Shown: positions 34,890-46,580 of the stretch, piece by piece
Numbering within the stretch: the first letter of the stretch is position 1
Layout: each line of letters opens with the position of its first letter
Assembly (NCBI RefSeq): GCF_000208745.1
Contig: NC_030858.1
Location: 22,908,875 to 22,972,874 of the forward strand
Direction of reading: 5' to 3'
Length of the DNA stretch: 64,000 bases
From: Theobroma cacao
Taxonomy: Eukaryota > Streptophyta > Magnoliopsida > Malvales > Malvaceae
Notes under the pieces: model-generated
The model's input: the letters and a program-made list of their open reading frames with translations, nothing else
What the model was told of the DNA's origin: nothing
Database searches by the model: none
Translations under genes and position numbers: made by a program

Positions 34890-36665
34890 TGTACTTACGC
34901 AAAAAAATTTTACTTTGAAGATGGTTCAGTGTATGACGGTTTGCCCACCCCTTTCCCCTTTGTCCTATCCTTCTGTCTTCTTGTTTAGCGCTGTCATCTT
35001 ATGGGTGCTGGACGATTGTCAAAGTGTCCGTATAATCTCCTAAAGCCATTGTATGCCATCTCAATTAAGTAATGTGTACTGTTGCGTTGCATGCCGTTTT
35101 CTTCAGAAATGTGTTTTTGTACTGGGTGAATATTGGAAATATTTTTTACATTTATATATGAAAGATGCTTTCTAGGCACATAACAGCCTTATAATCTTGC
35201 CAAAAAAAAAAAAAACGTACTAGCAGTATAATGGCCGCATGTTATTGGGTATTTTGCATAGGATTAATATATCGAACTTGAGGGTGATAGATGTTTAATG
35301 TAGTCGTTTGGGAAATGTTCAAGCACTGAATTCTTTACAGATTCCATGAAATTGCTAAATTTACTTGGGAGAGGGGAAAATTGTAGAAATTACGGTCTTT
35401 TATGCCGCAGTATTTCTATCTTCTTTCACCGTGCATAATGAGAGGGTAAGGAAAAGTTGCTTCGCAAGCTTTGCTCTACTGTCGGTTATAAAAATGGAAT
35501 ATTCTTGGATTAATGCTCGTGTGCTTGGTCCCTTCCTTTGAAGGAATGCAGATAATAGAGAAAAATGCTCAGTTTAGGGCTCACTAAACTCAGCAGTACG
35601 TTTCCACCGTGCAAACTCAAGTCTACATATTTCTCGGGTGAAAAACATATTGATTGATAAATAACGCTTATATTGTTATCTTTTACCATCTCACTCTAAT
35701 TGCAGGAAGATTTTCAACATTTATCTGCATTGGGTGTTGCCTTAGTATAAGACTAGGATTTGTCAAGAATTTGCCTCACGAAAATGAACCGAAGCAACAT
35801 GGCGCAGAGTACTTGTTGAGGTAGAAATGACCAGTAAATTATTATGCAAAACCAACCTTTGGCTTCAATAAACCAAAAGTTAGAACTCAAGGCAGTGATC
35901 GTTTGCTGCAAACTTCTGCCAAACAATGCTACAGATCCAAACGAATACATGGCATCTCAACGAGTTTGACCTGAACTTGCCTCGAGCCTCCACTTGTCTG
36001 ATTTGTGATAGATTTGGTTCTGTAGATCTCACCCATGCATACTGTATTCCTCCTATCCCAGGGAGTTTTAGGATCGGTTACATGTATAGTAATCATGTGC
36101 AACTTCATTGATGATAGTAAATAACAAGAAAGTATTGAAAGATTTCCTCTAACTCATGAGGCTCATTGAAAGAGAAATAGGGATGGAGTGAGGCTTAAAA
36201 GTTTGCTTTTCTCAAAATGCTTGAAAGAGTTAATTTAGTAATGCTTCCCAAACTTCTAAGTTTTGGATGGATTTGCATAAGAATGTACAAAGGTCAATAT
36301 GGAAATATATAATCATGGAATGGAAAGTTCATTATGGTTAGGAATCAATCATGAACGAACCTAGCAAATATCTCTCCCCTTTGACAATTCAGTCTAGGAA
36401 ATATTGATACTCGGAGATTTACCAGCATTTATTCTGGACTTAAAGAGTAAGAGAAACAAGATTTGCGGAGCACAACTGAAATAAGTAGTAATTTGCATCC
36501 AAAAGTGAAAAATTGTTGTTCCTGCCTCACCTAATAGAATTTCCTCCTAGCGACACTCGAAACAGACAATCTCAATTTTTCTCATCAGTTAGCAACATAG
36601 CTGCCGCCTGCCGAAGTCTTCTAGCTGCCTTCATGTGCTTCAAATTCCATGGTAGAAAGGGAGAA
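34890..36665. other. Intergenic region between convergent genes
   Basis: The first 200-300 bases are the likely 3' untranslated region of the tubulin gene, with an A-run at about 35202-35215. No further gene is visible on either strand. The short open frames lack family resemblance. The region is free of the LTR families that fill the rest of the window. Confidence 0.6.
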
Positions 36666-37502
36666 TCAGCTTGGGCAGAACAACTGGCTATGTGTGGGAA
36701 GATCCCAGAGAGCATCACCAAGGTCAAACGCATTCTCGAGGTACTCATCAACTCCATTCATTGCATATAGAGATGCTGCTATCTGTCTTTCTACCTTCAA
36801 GCGTTCGAATTCCAGTGGCTCTGGATCAATTGCATTAGACAGAGGACCAAGAGTTTGTGGCAACTGCACTTCCTGTTGGTTTAAAGGAATCTGATCAAAC
36901 GCAGTTGAGATTGGCCAGGACTGACCAAACTGCGACGTGGCTGGTTCAAGTTCCCCAATGCGATAGCTCATATCTGGCCTGTATGCACCATCAAAGATCT
37001 GGGTGTCTTGTTTCATGGAATTGCATACTAGAAAGCTATCATTGCCACTGTTGGATAGAAAACTGTCATTACTACTAGCATTACTGCTACTGCTGCTATT
37101 ACTACTAATTATAGTGTTTGCTTTAATCTTGGTTTTCTTCGAGTTGATTGCAGAAGTTCCTTGCCTTAAACTCTTTTTGTGATTGAGGAGGTTTCTAATC
37201 TTCGAAGACAGATGAGAGTTGCTAGGAACAGGAGTTGCGAAATTGGTTCGTGTATTCGAACCCCGGAGAAGACATGCAGCTTCATCATAAGCTCTGGCAG
37301 CTTCTTCCGCTGTTTCAAACGTCCCCAGCCACATTCTTATCTTCTGTGTTGTGTCTTTGATCTCTGCTACCCACTTGCCCGAAGGCCTCTGCCTTACCCC
37401 AACAAACTTGCTTCTGCTAATATTGTCTGCAATTCTCTCCTTGAACTTGCCATGTTTGTTGGATGAAACACCTTTCTGCTGCCTTTCAACTCGGTGTTCC
37501 AT
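36666..37502 (-). CDS. RAP2-11: AP2/ERF transcription factor, RAP2-11-like
   Basis: A single-exon gene of 278 residues. The AP2/ERF DNA-binding domain lies at about residues 32-89: [19 protein letters not shown], the WLGTF strand, then [16 protein letters not shown] and NTRTNF. Directly after it come [13 protein letters not shown], a basic stretch, and a Ser/Asn-rich linker (about residues 130-155). The C-terminus has [16 protein letters not shown] and ends [12 protein letters not shown]. The AP2 sequence together with these C-terminal motifs matches the RAP2-11 subgroup rather than SHINE or DREB proteins. In Arabidopsis, RAP2-11 activates the HAK5 potassium transporter under low potassium through GCC-type sites. 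That role here is inferred from the family. The start is supported by a TATA box at 37555-37564, about 55 bp upstream. No damage is seen. Confidence 0.93.
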   Translation of the reverse strand: MEHRVERQQKGVSSNKHGKFKERIADNISRSKFVGVRQRPSGKWVAEIKDTTQKIRMWLGTFETAEEAARAYDEAACLLRGSNTRTNFATPVPSNSHLSSKIRNLLNHKKSLRQGTSAINSKKTKIKANTIISSNSSSSSNASSNDSFLSNSGNDSFLVCNSMKQDTQIFDGAYRPDMSYRIGELEPATSQFGQSWPISTAFDQIPLNQQEVQLPQTLGPLSNAIDPEPLEFERLKVERQIAASLYAMNGVDEYLENAFDLGDALWDLPTHSQLFCPS

Positions 37503-37553
37503 TGCAGATAGAGTGAAGAGAAGTTTGGGTGGAAGAAAAGGTAGAAGGGGTCT

Positions 37554-37566
37554 GGTTTATATAAGG
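37554..37566 (-). promoter_or_regulatory. TATA box of the RAP2-11-like gene
   Basis: The minus strand reads CCTTATATAAACC, ending about 52 bp before the ATG at 37502. This implies a very short 5' leader of roughly 20-30 bases. Confidence 0.65.
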
Positions 37567-38473
37567 GGAAGGGTTAGGAAAGGGATTCAAGTTTGAAGTT
37601 GATATAAGGTAGTGGGCAGGTTGTCGCATTTTCTTGTCAGCCTGTCAGCTAGAATTTGTTCCACATTTTAGTGTGACTGATTTCTCAATGTTGAGTTGAC
37701 TAAATCATTTGATTATCTGGATATATTAGGCCAGGGACATGCAAGCCATTTCCTCCAGATGAGAAAAACCAAGAAAGAAGAGAAAGATTACACTCATATA
37801 GAGGCAGGAGTCAATGCTTTGGAGATTTTTGTGATAAGATAATGATATGGGGTAGGCCTGAGTAGTTGCCCTGTCCTCAGCTCTCCATTTCATTTGGTCA
37901 ACGAGGAAAGGAGCGAGATTCGTGAAGGCACGAAGGCATGACACTTGGAGAAGTTCGACTCAAAGTTGTTTAAGAAAACAAAAGAAAATTAAAGATTGGA
38001 GCGTTGGACGCTTCCAAAAAGAAGAGCAAAAGCGAGTAGAAAAGTGAATGGAATCTCATGCTGCACGCTGCCTTGGCTTGGAATCTCTCTTCCATTTTTA
38101 CCTTCAAAGCACCTTCTCTCTTATATACTTATGCTGTCCCAAACCATTCATTATTTCCTAAAAGATTTCATGCTCCTTTTACTAATATTTAACATTTAGG
38201 ACCATCACGGTTATATTATACAGCAAAGTTCAATTGTTTGTTTTAAGTAAAGCTTAAAAGAAATTTAGTTTGGTTCTACTTGATAACCATAAAATAACTG
38301 GTTGAAGGAGAATATTTTTGTATAAAATATTTAATAAAAAATTTAATATTTTTTATTATTTAGATAAATTATCAAAAACATTATTTTTAAAAACAAATGG
38401 TAGATGAGACCTTTATCAAACGTACGCCCTTTTACGTTGATTAATACAATTTTTTCCGTTCATCCGTAAAACA
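37567..38473. other. Upstream region of the RAP2-11-like gene
   Basis: No gene is visible. The region is the likely promoter and upstream control region of the AP2/ERF gene and ends at the Gypsy insertion site. A segment at about 38306-38400 is similar to 49623-49725 on the other side of the Gypsy element, so these two copies were close neighbours before the insertion. Confidence 0.5.
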
Positions 38474-38478
38474 TATTA

Positions 38479-41438
38479 TGTAAAGCCCGACCTTATAAAA
38501 TACTATTCATGACGTACATGTGATGATAGCATGATTGTATGCTAGGAGAGTCCCGAAAAATTTACAAAAGTCGGTATTATACCTAAAGGTACAACAAAGT
38601 TGATTTAATCATCGAACTAGATCAAATAGGAATTTTAAGGTGAGATTAAGATCGTCATAGTCCAAGGATGACTCAAAATGGTAATTCGGAGTTTGAGGAT
38701 CAATTTGGAGTCAAATCGAAATTTTCACTATCTAGGGACAAAATGGTCATTTGCCACTTGGGGACAAAATGAGAATTTTAGAAAAGATTTTTTTGACCCC
38801 ATTTGACTTATTGGAGTATAATTTGACTTATTGGAGTATGATTTGAGGTTTATAAGTGAAAAATTTTAATTTCGGTATAATTTGGAGTAAAACGGTAAAA
38901 TGATAATTTTGCCACCCCAGGGGGCAAAATTGTAATTTTCCACCATCAGGACGTTTTTTTCAGCACATGGTCTTCCTTTATCTTCATCTTTGACCCTTGA
39001 CTAATCATGTGGTGGAGATAAAATGTTTAAATTTTTAAAATTTTAAAAATGGACCAATAAGAAAATGCCATGTGTCAAGCTTAGGATATTTTATTATTTA
39101 ACTAAAAAATCAGCATAAATCAGCCCATTACTCTCCAAATATTCGGCCAAGCAAGGAAGAGAGAGAAAGAGAGGAAGAACAAACCCTAGGTGAGGAATTT
39201 CAAGAGAAAAAGTGTGGAAAATCAAGGAAAACAAGTGAAAAAGGTAGGATTTTTCAACTTAAGCTTGAAATCTATTTTCCTTAAGCACTTCTCCTTATTT
39301 TCCATGCTTAAATTACATGTTTTTATGATGAATTGTTGGCTGATCAAAATGGGTTAGGAGAGAGAAAGTTGTTAGATTAATTTGATTTTAAGTTATGTTA
39401 GTGTTTTTAGTTAGTTTAGCATATTTAGAAACAAAACAACAAGAAAAGAATTTATTTTATCCCACAACCATTAATGGCCGAATTTACCATGTATGAGTGA
39501 GGATGAGTTTGATTTTTATTTTAGGAGAATTGGTTAAGAAATGATGAATTATGAGCCTAGAAAAATAATGGAAATTTTTGGAGCAAAAATATGAATTTTT
39601 ACCTATTAGGGGTATTGTCGTAATTTGCTGTCGAGACTGATAATTTGCACCACACTGAGGGACATTAAGTCAATTTGGGTGCAATTGAGGTATAGAAACT
39701 GAAAAAAAAATTAATTTGGGATTAAATTGGACGCGTTAGTAATTTAATCGGGTGATAAGATGAATTAGGTCAATATCGAGTTTAGATAGTTACCAGTGCA
39801 TTTTTGCATTCCATATTATGCATTAATAGTCTAAATTAGTTTAATTTCAATTTAGTACCAATGTAGTAAATTTTTCGATTTTGTACTGTGTTAAGGTGGT
39901 GAGTCCTTCGATAAAGGCAAGAAAATTGCATCCGAGAACCAGTAGACAGAGTGCTTCGAAAGTCTGCATTCTAGACATTGTGAGTAAACTTACTGTCATT
40001 TTAATTATCTAGGGTGGTTTTTAGATGATTTCATGAATTCTATGGAAAAAGGAATTTAAAAAGGTAAATTTTCATGTTTTATGAATAAATGTGTTTTAAT
40101 GAATTAAATTATAAATTGTTTTGAAATTAATAGTGATTTTGAAAAATAGAGTACACGGAGACTGTTATTTGTGGCAATTTGATTGTTTAAATTGATTAGC
40201 TTATGCTAAATCGGGCATGATTGGCTAGTTGACAATTTTATTGAAATGCGAATTGTTTGATTGCCTTGAAAGACTGTGAATTACAAAATTACCACATCAT
40301 GTTATAGAGTTTTATTGTATGGTGGATTATATATATTAATTAATCACTGCAGTTGGGGGTTTCTGTGGACCAGCCTTTTAGAGGGGCACAGTAAACCCCA
40401 TTATATTCTTACCTCGAACGGAGAGGCGCGTAGGGTATCTCCTGGGATAAAGTTTAGGGTTCACTTCACGCCAAACCACCACATGAGGGGAAACTCAGCC
40501 AACGCCAAGGAACGGCTATGTTTTCAAAACAAAAACATGATTTATGTGAAATGTGAATTTTAATAGCCTTGGCGGTCTCGGTAGGATGCCTCGGCCAAGG
40601 TGTCCCTGAGAATGGATTTATGGCACAAGCCTAGTTTTTATGAAATTCATAAACCTCTTTACATATTTTAAATGAAATGTATTCTTATGTTGTGACCCAG
40701 TTTACGATGATTTATTTTATTGTCTCCATGTACTCAACTCTAGATATTTATGATGATGTCTATTTACTCATTGGGATTTTATAATCTCACCACCCTCCTT
40801 TCCACCCATTTCAGGTTCAGTATAGGCTGTAGATAGCTGATCTCATCGAGGACTACCGTTGGATCTGCATTTTCCAAACCGTAGGTTCACAGTACTCTTT
40901 ACTTTTGTTTATTCGGGAGCCCTCTTGTTATTGTAAATTAAATTAAATATTTTGGCTTACTGTATTTAAGTCTGTATAAATTTATTTAGCTTTTACGCTA
41001 TAAAAATTATTCACGTATAACTCTATAAATATTGTTTTATAAGAAAATAGAATATTTTACTTAATATTTTTTTTATTTTCTTATTATGTTCAAATAACCG
41101 TAATTTCGTTTTAAATGAAGATTTTAGACTTTTAAACTCATTTTGAATATGAATTATGTGTTTTGTACTTGTATATTACGTTTTAGCCAGTTTCAAAATT
41201 TTTAAGAAAAATGACCAAAATACCCCTGTGAGACGAAAAATTAATATTTTATTTGTTTAAAGTTGGAAACAGCTTAAAATCTTTTAGAACATGATATTTG
41301 ACAATGGCTGCTCATAAGGGAACAGAGAAACTTATAGTAAAGCCTTGCAGGGTTTCGGGTTGACATTTCAGGCAATGAGTGTCTACCAGGACACCACGAC
41401 GGTTGTCACGGGCTCGAGGGGAGTACCGGGTCGTGACA
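38479..41438 (+). repeat. 5' LTR of the Gypsy element (family A)
   Basis: The 2,960-bp LTR runs from TGTAAAGCCCGACC to GGGTCGTGACA. Relative to the 3' LTR it has a local duplication at about 38810-38839 (TTGACTTATTGGAGTAT twice). Short reading frames in it also appear in other copies but look non-coding. Confidence 0.93.
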
Positions 41439-41445
41439 ATTCGAT

Positions 41446-41457
41446 TGGTATCAGAGT
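41446..41457 (+). other. tRNA-Met primer binding site
   Basis: TGGTATCAGAGT begins 7 bases after the 5' LTR. It is complementary to the 3' end of initiator methionine tRNA except for its last base, which is the usual primer of plant Gypsy elements. Confidence 0.85.
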
Positions 41458-41624
41458 CTTTGGTTTTAAAGATCAAAGTTTTTAGTTTTAAAGTTGTTTT
41501 AAAATTTTATAATATCAGTGTGGCCACGGATTAAGTTAGGTTAGGTTAGGTTAAATAGAATACATGCATCTGCATATAGAGCCTAAGGTTACCTAAACTT
41601 GCTCGTATTCTTTTATAGATTATA

Positions 41625-42830
41625 ATGCCTCCTCGACGCAGACGCCCACCTCTCACTAGATCGGTTGGGAGGGGAAGAGGTCGTTCCCAACGTCATCAGC
41701 TAGATACAGTAGAGGAGGAATCAGCTGCATCCACCATTCGGGCAGCACCTGCTACTGAGCAGGCCGAGAGTCCTCCACCTCCTCAGCCACCTACTGGTAT
41801 TCCCGTCATGCCTACCGAAGCAGCACAGGCATTGACAGCTTTCTTTACCGCAATGGCTGGTCAAGCTCAGACTGGTCAAGTTCCACCTATAGTGCCTCTA
41901 GTTACTCCTTTAGTTCCACCACCAGTACAGGATGTATCCATTTCTAAGAAGCTAAAAGAGGCTAGACAGCTCGGTTGTGTGTCTTTCGCGGGTGAGTTGG
42001 AACCACTATGGCAAAGGACTGGATTAATTAGGTTTCAGAGACTCTCTCTGATATGGGATTGGATGACGACATGAAGCTGATGGTGGCTACGAGATTATTA
42101 GAGAAAAGGGCTCGTACCTGGTGGAATTCAGTGAAGTCTCGTTCCACTATTCCTCAGATATGGTCCAATTTTCTCAAGGAATTCGATGGTCAGTATTTCA
42201 CTTACTTTAATTAGAAAAAAAAGAAAAGAGAATTTCTGAGTTTGAAACAGGGGAATCTAACTGTAGAGGAGTATGAGACTCGTTTTAATGAGTTAATGCT
42301 ATATGTGTCGGATCTGGTGAAATCTGAGTAGGATCAAGCCAGTTATTTAGAGGAAAGGCTCCGTAATGAGATTAGAGAGTGAATGACAGTGACTGGTAGG
42401 GAGCCACATAAGGAGGTGGTACAGATGGCTTTACGGGCTGAGAAGCTCGTGATTGAGAATAGGAGGATTCAGACTGAGTTTGTAAAAAGGAAGAATCTTG
42501 GTATGTCTTTTAGTCAGCCAGTAAAAAGAGGCAAGGACTCAGCGACTTCAGGGAGCACTACTTCTGTTTTCGTGACATCTCCTCGACCTCCATTTCCACC
42601 ATCACAGCAGAAACCTTCGAGGTTTAGCAGATCTGCTATGACTGATTTTGGGAAGAGTTTCGGAGGTTCTGACAAATGCAGAAATTGTGAAAATTATCAT
42701 GTTGGGCTGTGTAGAGGGCTTGCATTATGTTTTCATTGTGGTCAGCCGGGTCATATTAGGAGTAATTGCCCACGGTTAGGACGAGCCACTGTAGCTACAT
42801 CATCTCCACCAGCTCGCACTGATATGTAGA
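41625..42830 (+). pseudogene. gag: Gypsy gag with zinc knuckle
   Basis: Gag opens with MPPRRRRPPLTRS, a basic start, followed by a Pro/Gln-rich region and then the retrotransposon gag capsid domain (about 41945-42380, with DMGLDDDMKLMVATRLLE, TWWNSV and REFLSLKQGNLTVEEYE). A CCHC zinc knuckle lies at about 42730-42771 (CFHCGQPGHIRSNC). The frame shifts by one base near 42003. In-frame stops lie near 42028, 42212, 42331, 42380 and 42826. Most stand where a CAG Gln or CGA Arg codon is expected. The protein would form the capsid that carries the element's RNA. Confidence 0.85.
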
Positions 42831-45800
42831 GGAGAGATTCTTCTGGGTTACCATCGAGACAGGGAGTAGCCATACGGTTCAGTGTGGAGAGTAATACCCC
42901 GGTGCATCCACCTTCGAGACCATAGACTCGTACTTCGACAAGAGTTTTCACTGTGACAGAAGATGAGGAACGGGTCCGACTTGGAGCAGTGACAGGTATT
43001 ATGTCTTTATTTGATAAAGATGCTTATGTTTTGATAGATTCTGGCTCAGATAGATCTTATGTGAGTACGACATTTGCATCAATTGCTGATAGAAACCTGT
43101 CACCATTAGAGGGAGAAATTGTAATGCATACCTCTCTAGGAGAACAGTTGATTAGAAATACTTGTTATAGAGGCTGTGGGGTAAGGGTAGGTGAGAAAGA
43201 ATTTAGAGGTGACTTAATTCCTCTAGAGATCTAGGATTTTGATTTAATATTGGGTATGGACTGGTTAACTGCACATCGGGCGAACGTGAATTGTTTCCGA
43301 AAAGAAGTTGTTCTTCGGAATTCGGAGGGAGCAGAGATTGTGTTTGTAGGGGAACGTCGAGTATTACCATCTTGTGTAATCTCGGCCATCAAAGCTTTGA
43401 AATTAGTGCAAAAAGGGTATCCGGCTTATTTGGCATACGTGATTGATACTTCAAAGGGGGAACCTAAGTTAGAGGATGTCCCGATAGTAAGTGAGTTTCC
43501 TGATGTATTTCCTNNNNNNNNNNNNNNNNNNNNNNNNNNNNNNNNNNNNNNNNNNNNNNNNNNNNNNNNNNNNNNNNNNNNNNNNNNNNNNNNNNNNNNN
43601 NNNNNNNNNNNNNNNNNNNNNNNNNNNNNNNNNNNNNNNNNNNNNNNNNNNNNNNNNNNNNNNNNNNNNNNNNNNNNNNNNNNNNNNNNNNNNNNNNNNN
43701 NNNNNNNNNNNNNNNNNNNNNNNNNNNNNNNNNNNNNNNNNNNNNNNNNNNNNNNNNNNNNNNNNNNNNNNNNNNNNNNNNNNNNNNNNNNNNNNNNNNN
43801 NNNNNNNNNNNNNNNNNNNNNNNNNNNNNNNNNNNNCTGAACCGAGTGACCATCAAGAATAAATACCCTTTACCCCGGATAGATGATCTTTTTGATCAAT
43901 TACGAGGTGCTATGGTATTCTCTAAGATTGATTTGAGATCTGGGTACTATCAGTTGAGGATTAAGGAGCAGGATGTACCTAAGACTGCCTTCAGGACGCG
44001 TTATGGGCATTATGAGTTTCTGGTGATGCCGTTTGGTTTGACTAATGCCCCGACAGTTTTTATGGATCTTATGAACAAGGTGTTCCATCCATACTTAGAT
44101 AAGTTTGTGATAGTATTTATAGATGACATCCTGGTTTATTCAAAGAATGATGATGAACATGCTGCCCATTTGCGCATTGTGTTGCAAACTTTACGCGAGA
44201 GGCAACTCTATGCCAAGTTCTCTAAATGTGAATTCTGGTTGAAGAAAGTGGTTTTCTTGAGACATGTGGTGTCCGGAGCTTGAATTTATGTCAATCCCAA
44301 AAAGATTGAGGCAATCTTGCAATGGGAGCAACCGAGAACGGTAACTGAGACTTGTAGTTTCCTTGGCTTAGCCGGTTATTACCGGAGATTTGTTTAGGAA
44401 TTTTCTTTGATAGCAGCTCCTTTGACTCGTTTGACTCGTAAAGGAGTTAAGTATGAGTGGGATGATGTTTGTGAGAATCGATTTCAGGAGCTAAAGAATC
44501 GGTTAACCTCCGCTCCCGTTTTAACACTTCCTGTTAGTGGAAAAGAATTTGTGGTATATAGTGATGCATCTAAGTTGGGATTAGGGTGTGTATTGATGCA
44601 GGATGAGAAAGTAATAGCTTACACTTCCCGGCAGTTGAAAAAGCAGGAGACGAATTACCCTACTCATGACTTAGAGTTAGCAGCAATAGTTTTCACATTG
44701 AAGATTTGGAGACATTTTTATATGGTGAGCGTTGCCGAATTTTTACTGATCATAAGAGTTTGAAGTATTTGCTCACCCAGAAAGAGCTTAACTTGAGACA
44801 GAGATGATGGTTGGAGTTGATTAAGGATTATGACTTAGTGATTGATTATCATTCGAGAAAAGCAAATGTGGTAGTGGATGCCTTAAGTCGTAAATCCTCA
44901 TCGTCGTTAGCAACACTTCAGAGTTTTTATTTTTCGATGTTACTTGAGATGAAATCTCTAGGGATCCAATTGAATAATGGTGAGGATGGAACCCTACTTG
45001 CTAGTTTCGTCGTGAGACCTTCATTGTTGAATTAGATCAGAGAATTGCATAAATCTGATGATTGGTTGAAACGGGAAGTTCAAAAGCTACAAGATGGAGA
45101 AACTAGTGAGTTTAGACTCAGCGATGATGGTACTTTGATGCTTAGAGACCGAATTTCTGTCCCTAAGGATGATCAATTGAGACGAGCTATTTTGGAGGAA
45201 GCTCATTCTTCCGTTTACGCTTTACATCCTGGAAGCACCAAGATGTATCGGACTATTAAAGAAAGTTATTAGTGGCCGGGTATGAAACGAGACATAGCAG
45301 AGTTTGTAGCGAAATGTCTCACATGCCAACAGATTAAGGCGGAGCATAAAAAATCGTCAAGTACTCTTCAACCTTTATCGATTCCTGAATGGAAGTGGGA
45401 ACACGTGACTATGGACTTTGTATTGGGTTTACCGCGGACACAAAGTGGGAAGGATGCTATTTGGGTGATTGTGGATAGATTGACTACGTCCGCCCATTTC
45501 TTGGCTATCCATAGCACGTATTCTATTGAGAGGCTAGCAAGACTTTATATAGATGAGGTTGTGAGATTGCATGGAGTTCCAGTTTCTATTATGTCAGATC
45601 GAGGCCCTCGGTTTACTTCTCGATTTTGGTCAAAATTTCAAGAAGCTCTTGGAACCAAATTGAGATTTAGTACTGCCTTTCATCCATAGACAGATGGTCA
45701 ATCTGAGAGAACTATTCAGACCTTGGAGGATATGTTACAGGCTTGTGTCATTGACTTTATTGGGAGTTGGGACAGACACTTACCATTGGTGGAGTTCGCG

Positions 45801-46544
45801 TATAATAATAGTTTTTAGTCTAGTATTGGGATGGCACCATACGAGGCTTTATATGGAAGGAAGTGCCGAACTCCGCTCTGGTGGGATGAAGTAGGTGAGA
45901 GGAAATTGGTGAATGTGGAATTGATTGATTTGACAAATGATAAGGTCAAGGTTATCTGAGAGCAGTTAAAGACAGCTCAAGATAGGCAGAAGAATTATTC
46001 GGATAAACGAAGGAAAGATTTGGAGTTTGAAGTCGACGATAAAGTTTTTCTTAAGGTTTCTCTTTAGAAAGATAATAATTTGAAAATTCCAAGTATTAAA
46101 TCTTATTTGATTAAACTATTGTGATAATTTGTGGTATTTATTGGATGATGAAAGGTGTGATTCAATTCGCGAAGAGGTGAAAGCTCAATCCAAGATACAT
46201 TGGACCCTTTCGTATCATTGAAAGGATTGGGCCAGTGGCTTACAAACTTGAATTACCCCCAGAGTTAGATCGGATTCATAATGTCTTCCACGTCTCGATG
46301 TTGAAAAAGTATGTTCCCAATCCCTCTCACTTTAGAGACACCTCCCATTGAGTTGCATGAAGATTTGAAGTTCGAGGTGCAGCCTGTACGTATTCTAGAT
46401 CGAAAGGATCGAGTGCTAAGGAACAAGAGCATTCCAATGGTGAAAGTATTGTGGAAGAATGCTAGAATTGAGGAGATGACGTGGGAAGCCGAGGGCCAGA
46501 TGAGAAACCAATATCCACATCTTTTCTTCGAATCCAGTAAGTGA
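42831..46544 (+). pseudogene. pol: Gypsy pol: protease, reverse transcriptase, RNase H, integrase, chromodomain-like tail
   Basis: Protease is at about 42950-43240 (active-site LIDSGSDRSYV), followed by ILGMDWL. The first part of reverse transcriptase is lost in the gap at 43514-43836. The rest shows [23 protein letters not shown] and the catalytic [11 protein letters not shown]. RNase H begins near 44530 ([13 protein letters not shown]). Integrase has the HHCC zinc region ending CLTCQQIKAEH, the DDE core residues in VTMDFVLGLP and MSDRGPRF plus the Glu of the GQSER block, and a GPY-type end (NPRYIGPF). The tail KVLWKNARIEEMTWEAE is chromodomain-like. Stops lie at 43233, 44281, 44395, 44805, 45033, 45270, 45687, 45816, 45956 and 46065. 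A 78-bp insertion with a GAAAG duplication lies at 46072-46154. Confidence 0.9.
43514..43836. other. Assembly gap (323 N)
   Basis: The bases are unresolved inside the Gypsy pol gene, between the protease and the reverse transcriptase palm. Confidence 0.99.
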
Positions 46545-46569
46545 AATTTTGAGGTCAAAATTTTATTTT

Positions 46570-46580
46570 AAGGGGGGTAG
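46570..46580 (+). other. Polypurine tract of the Gypsy element
   Basis: AAGGGGGGTAG stands immediately before the 3' LTR, where plus-strand DNA synthesis would be primed. Confidence 0.8.

Noticed and set aside
35926..36111. Plus-strand open frame between the two genes
   Set aside because: It is 61 residues long, with no homology cues, no promoter signal and unremarkable composition; most likely chance.
40276..40563. Open frame repeated at 48398-48646
   Set aside because: These are the same positions in the two LTRs of one Gypsy element. No domain is recognised and the frame is not supported by a coding signature.
41538..41560. Telomere-like TTAGG repeats after the Gypsy primer site
   Set aside because: There are only about three AGGTT units and they are not the plant telomere repeat. 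They lie in the ordinary leader of the element.
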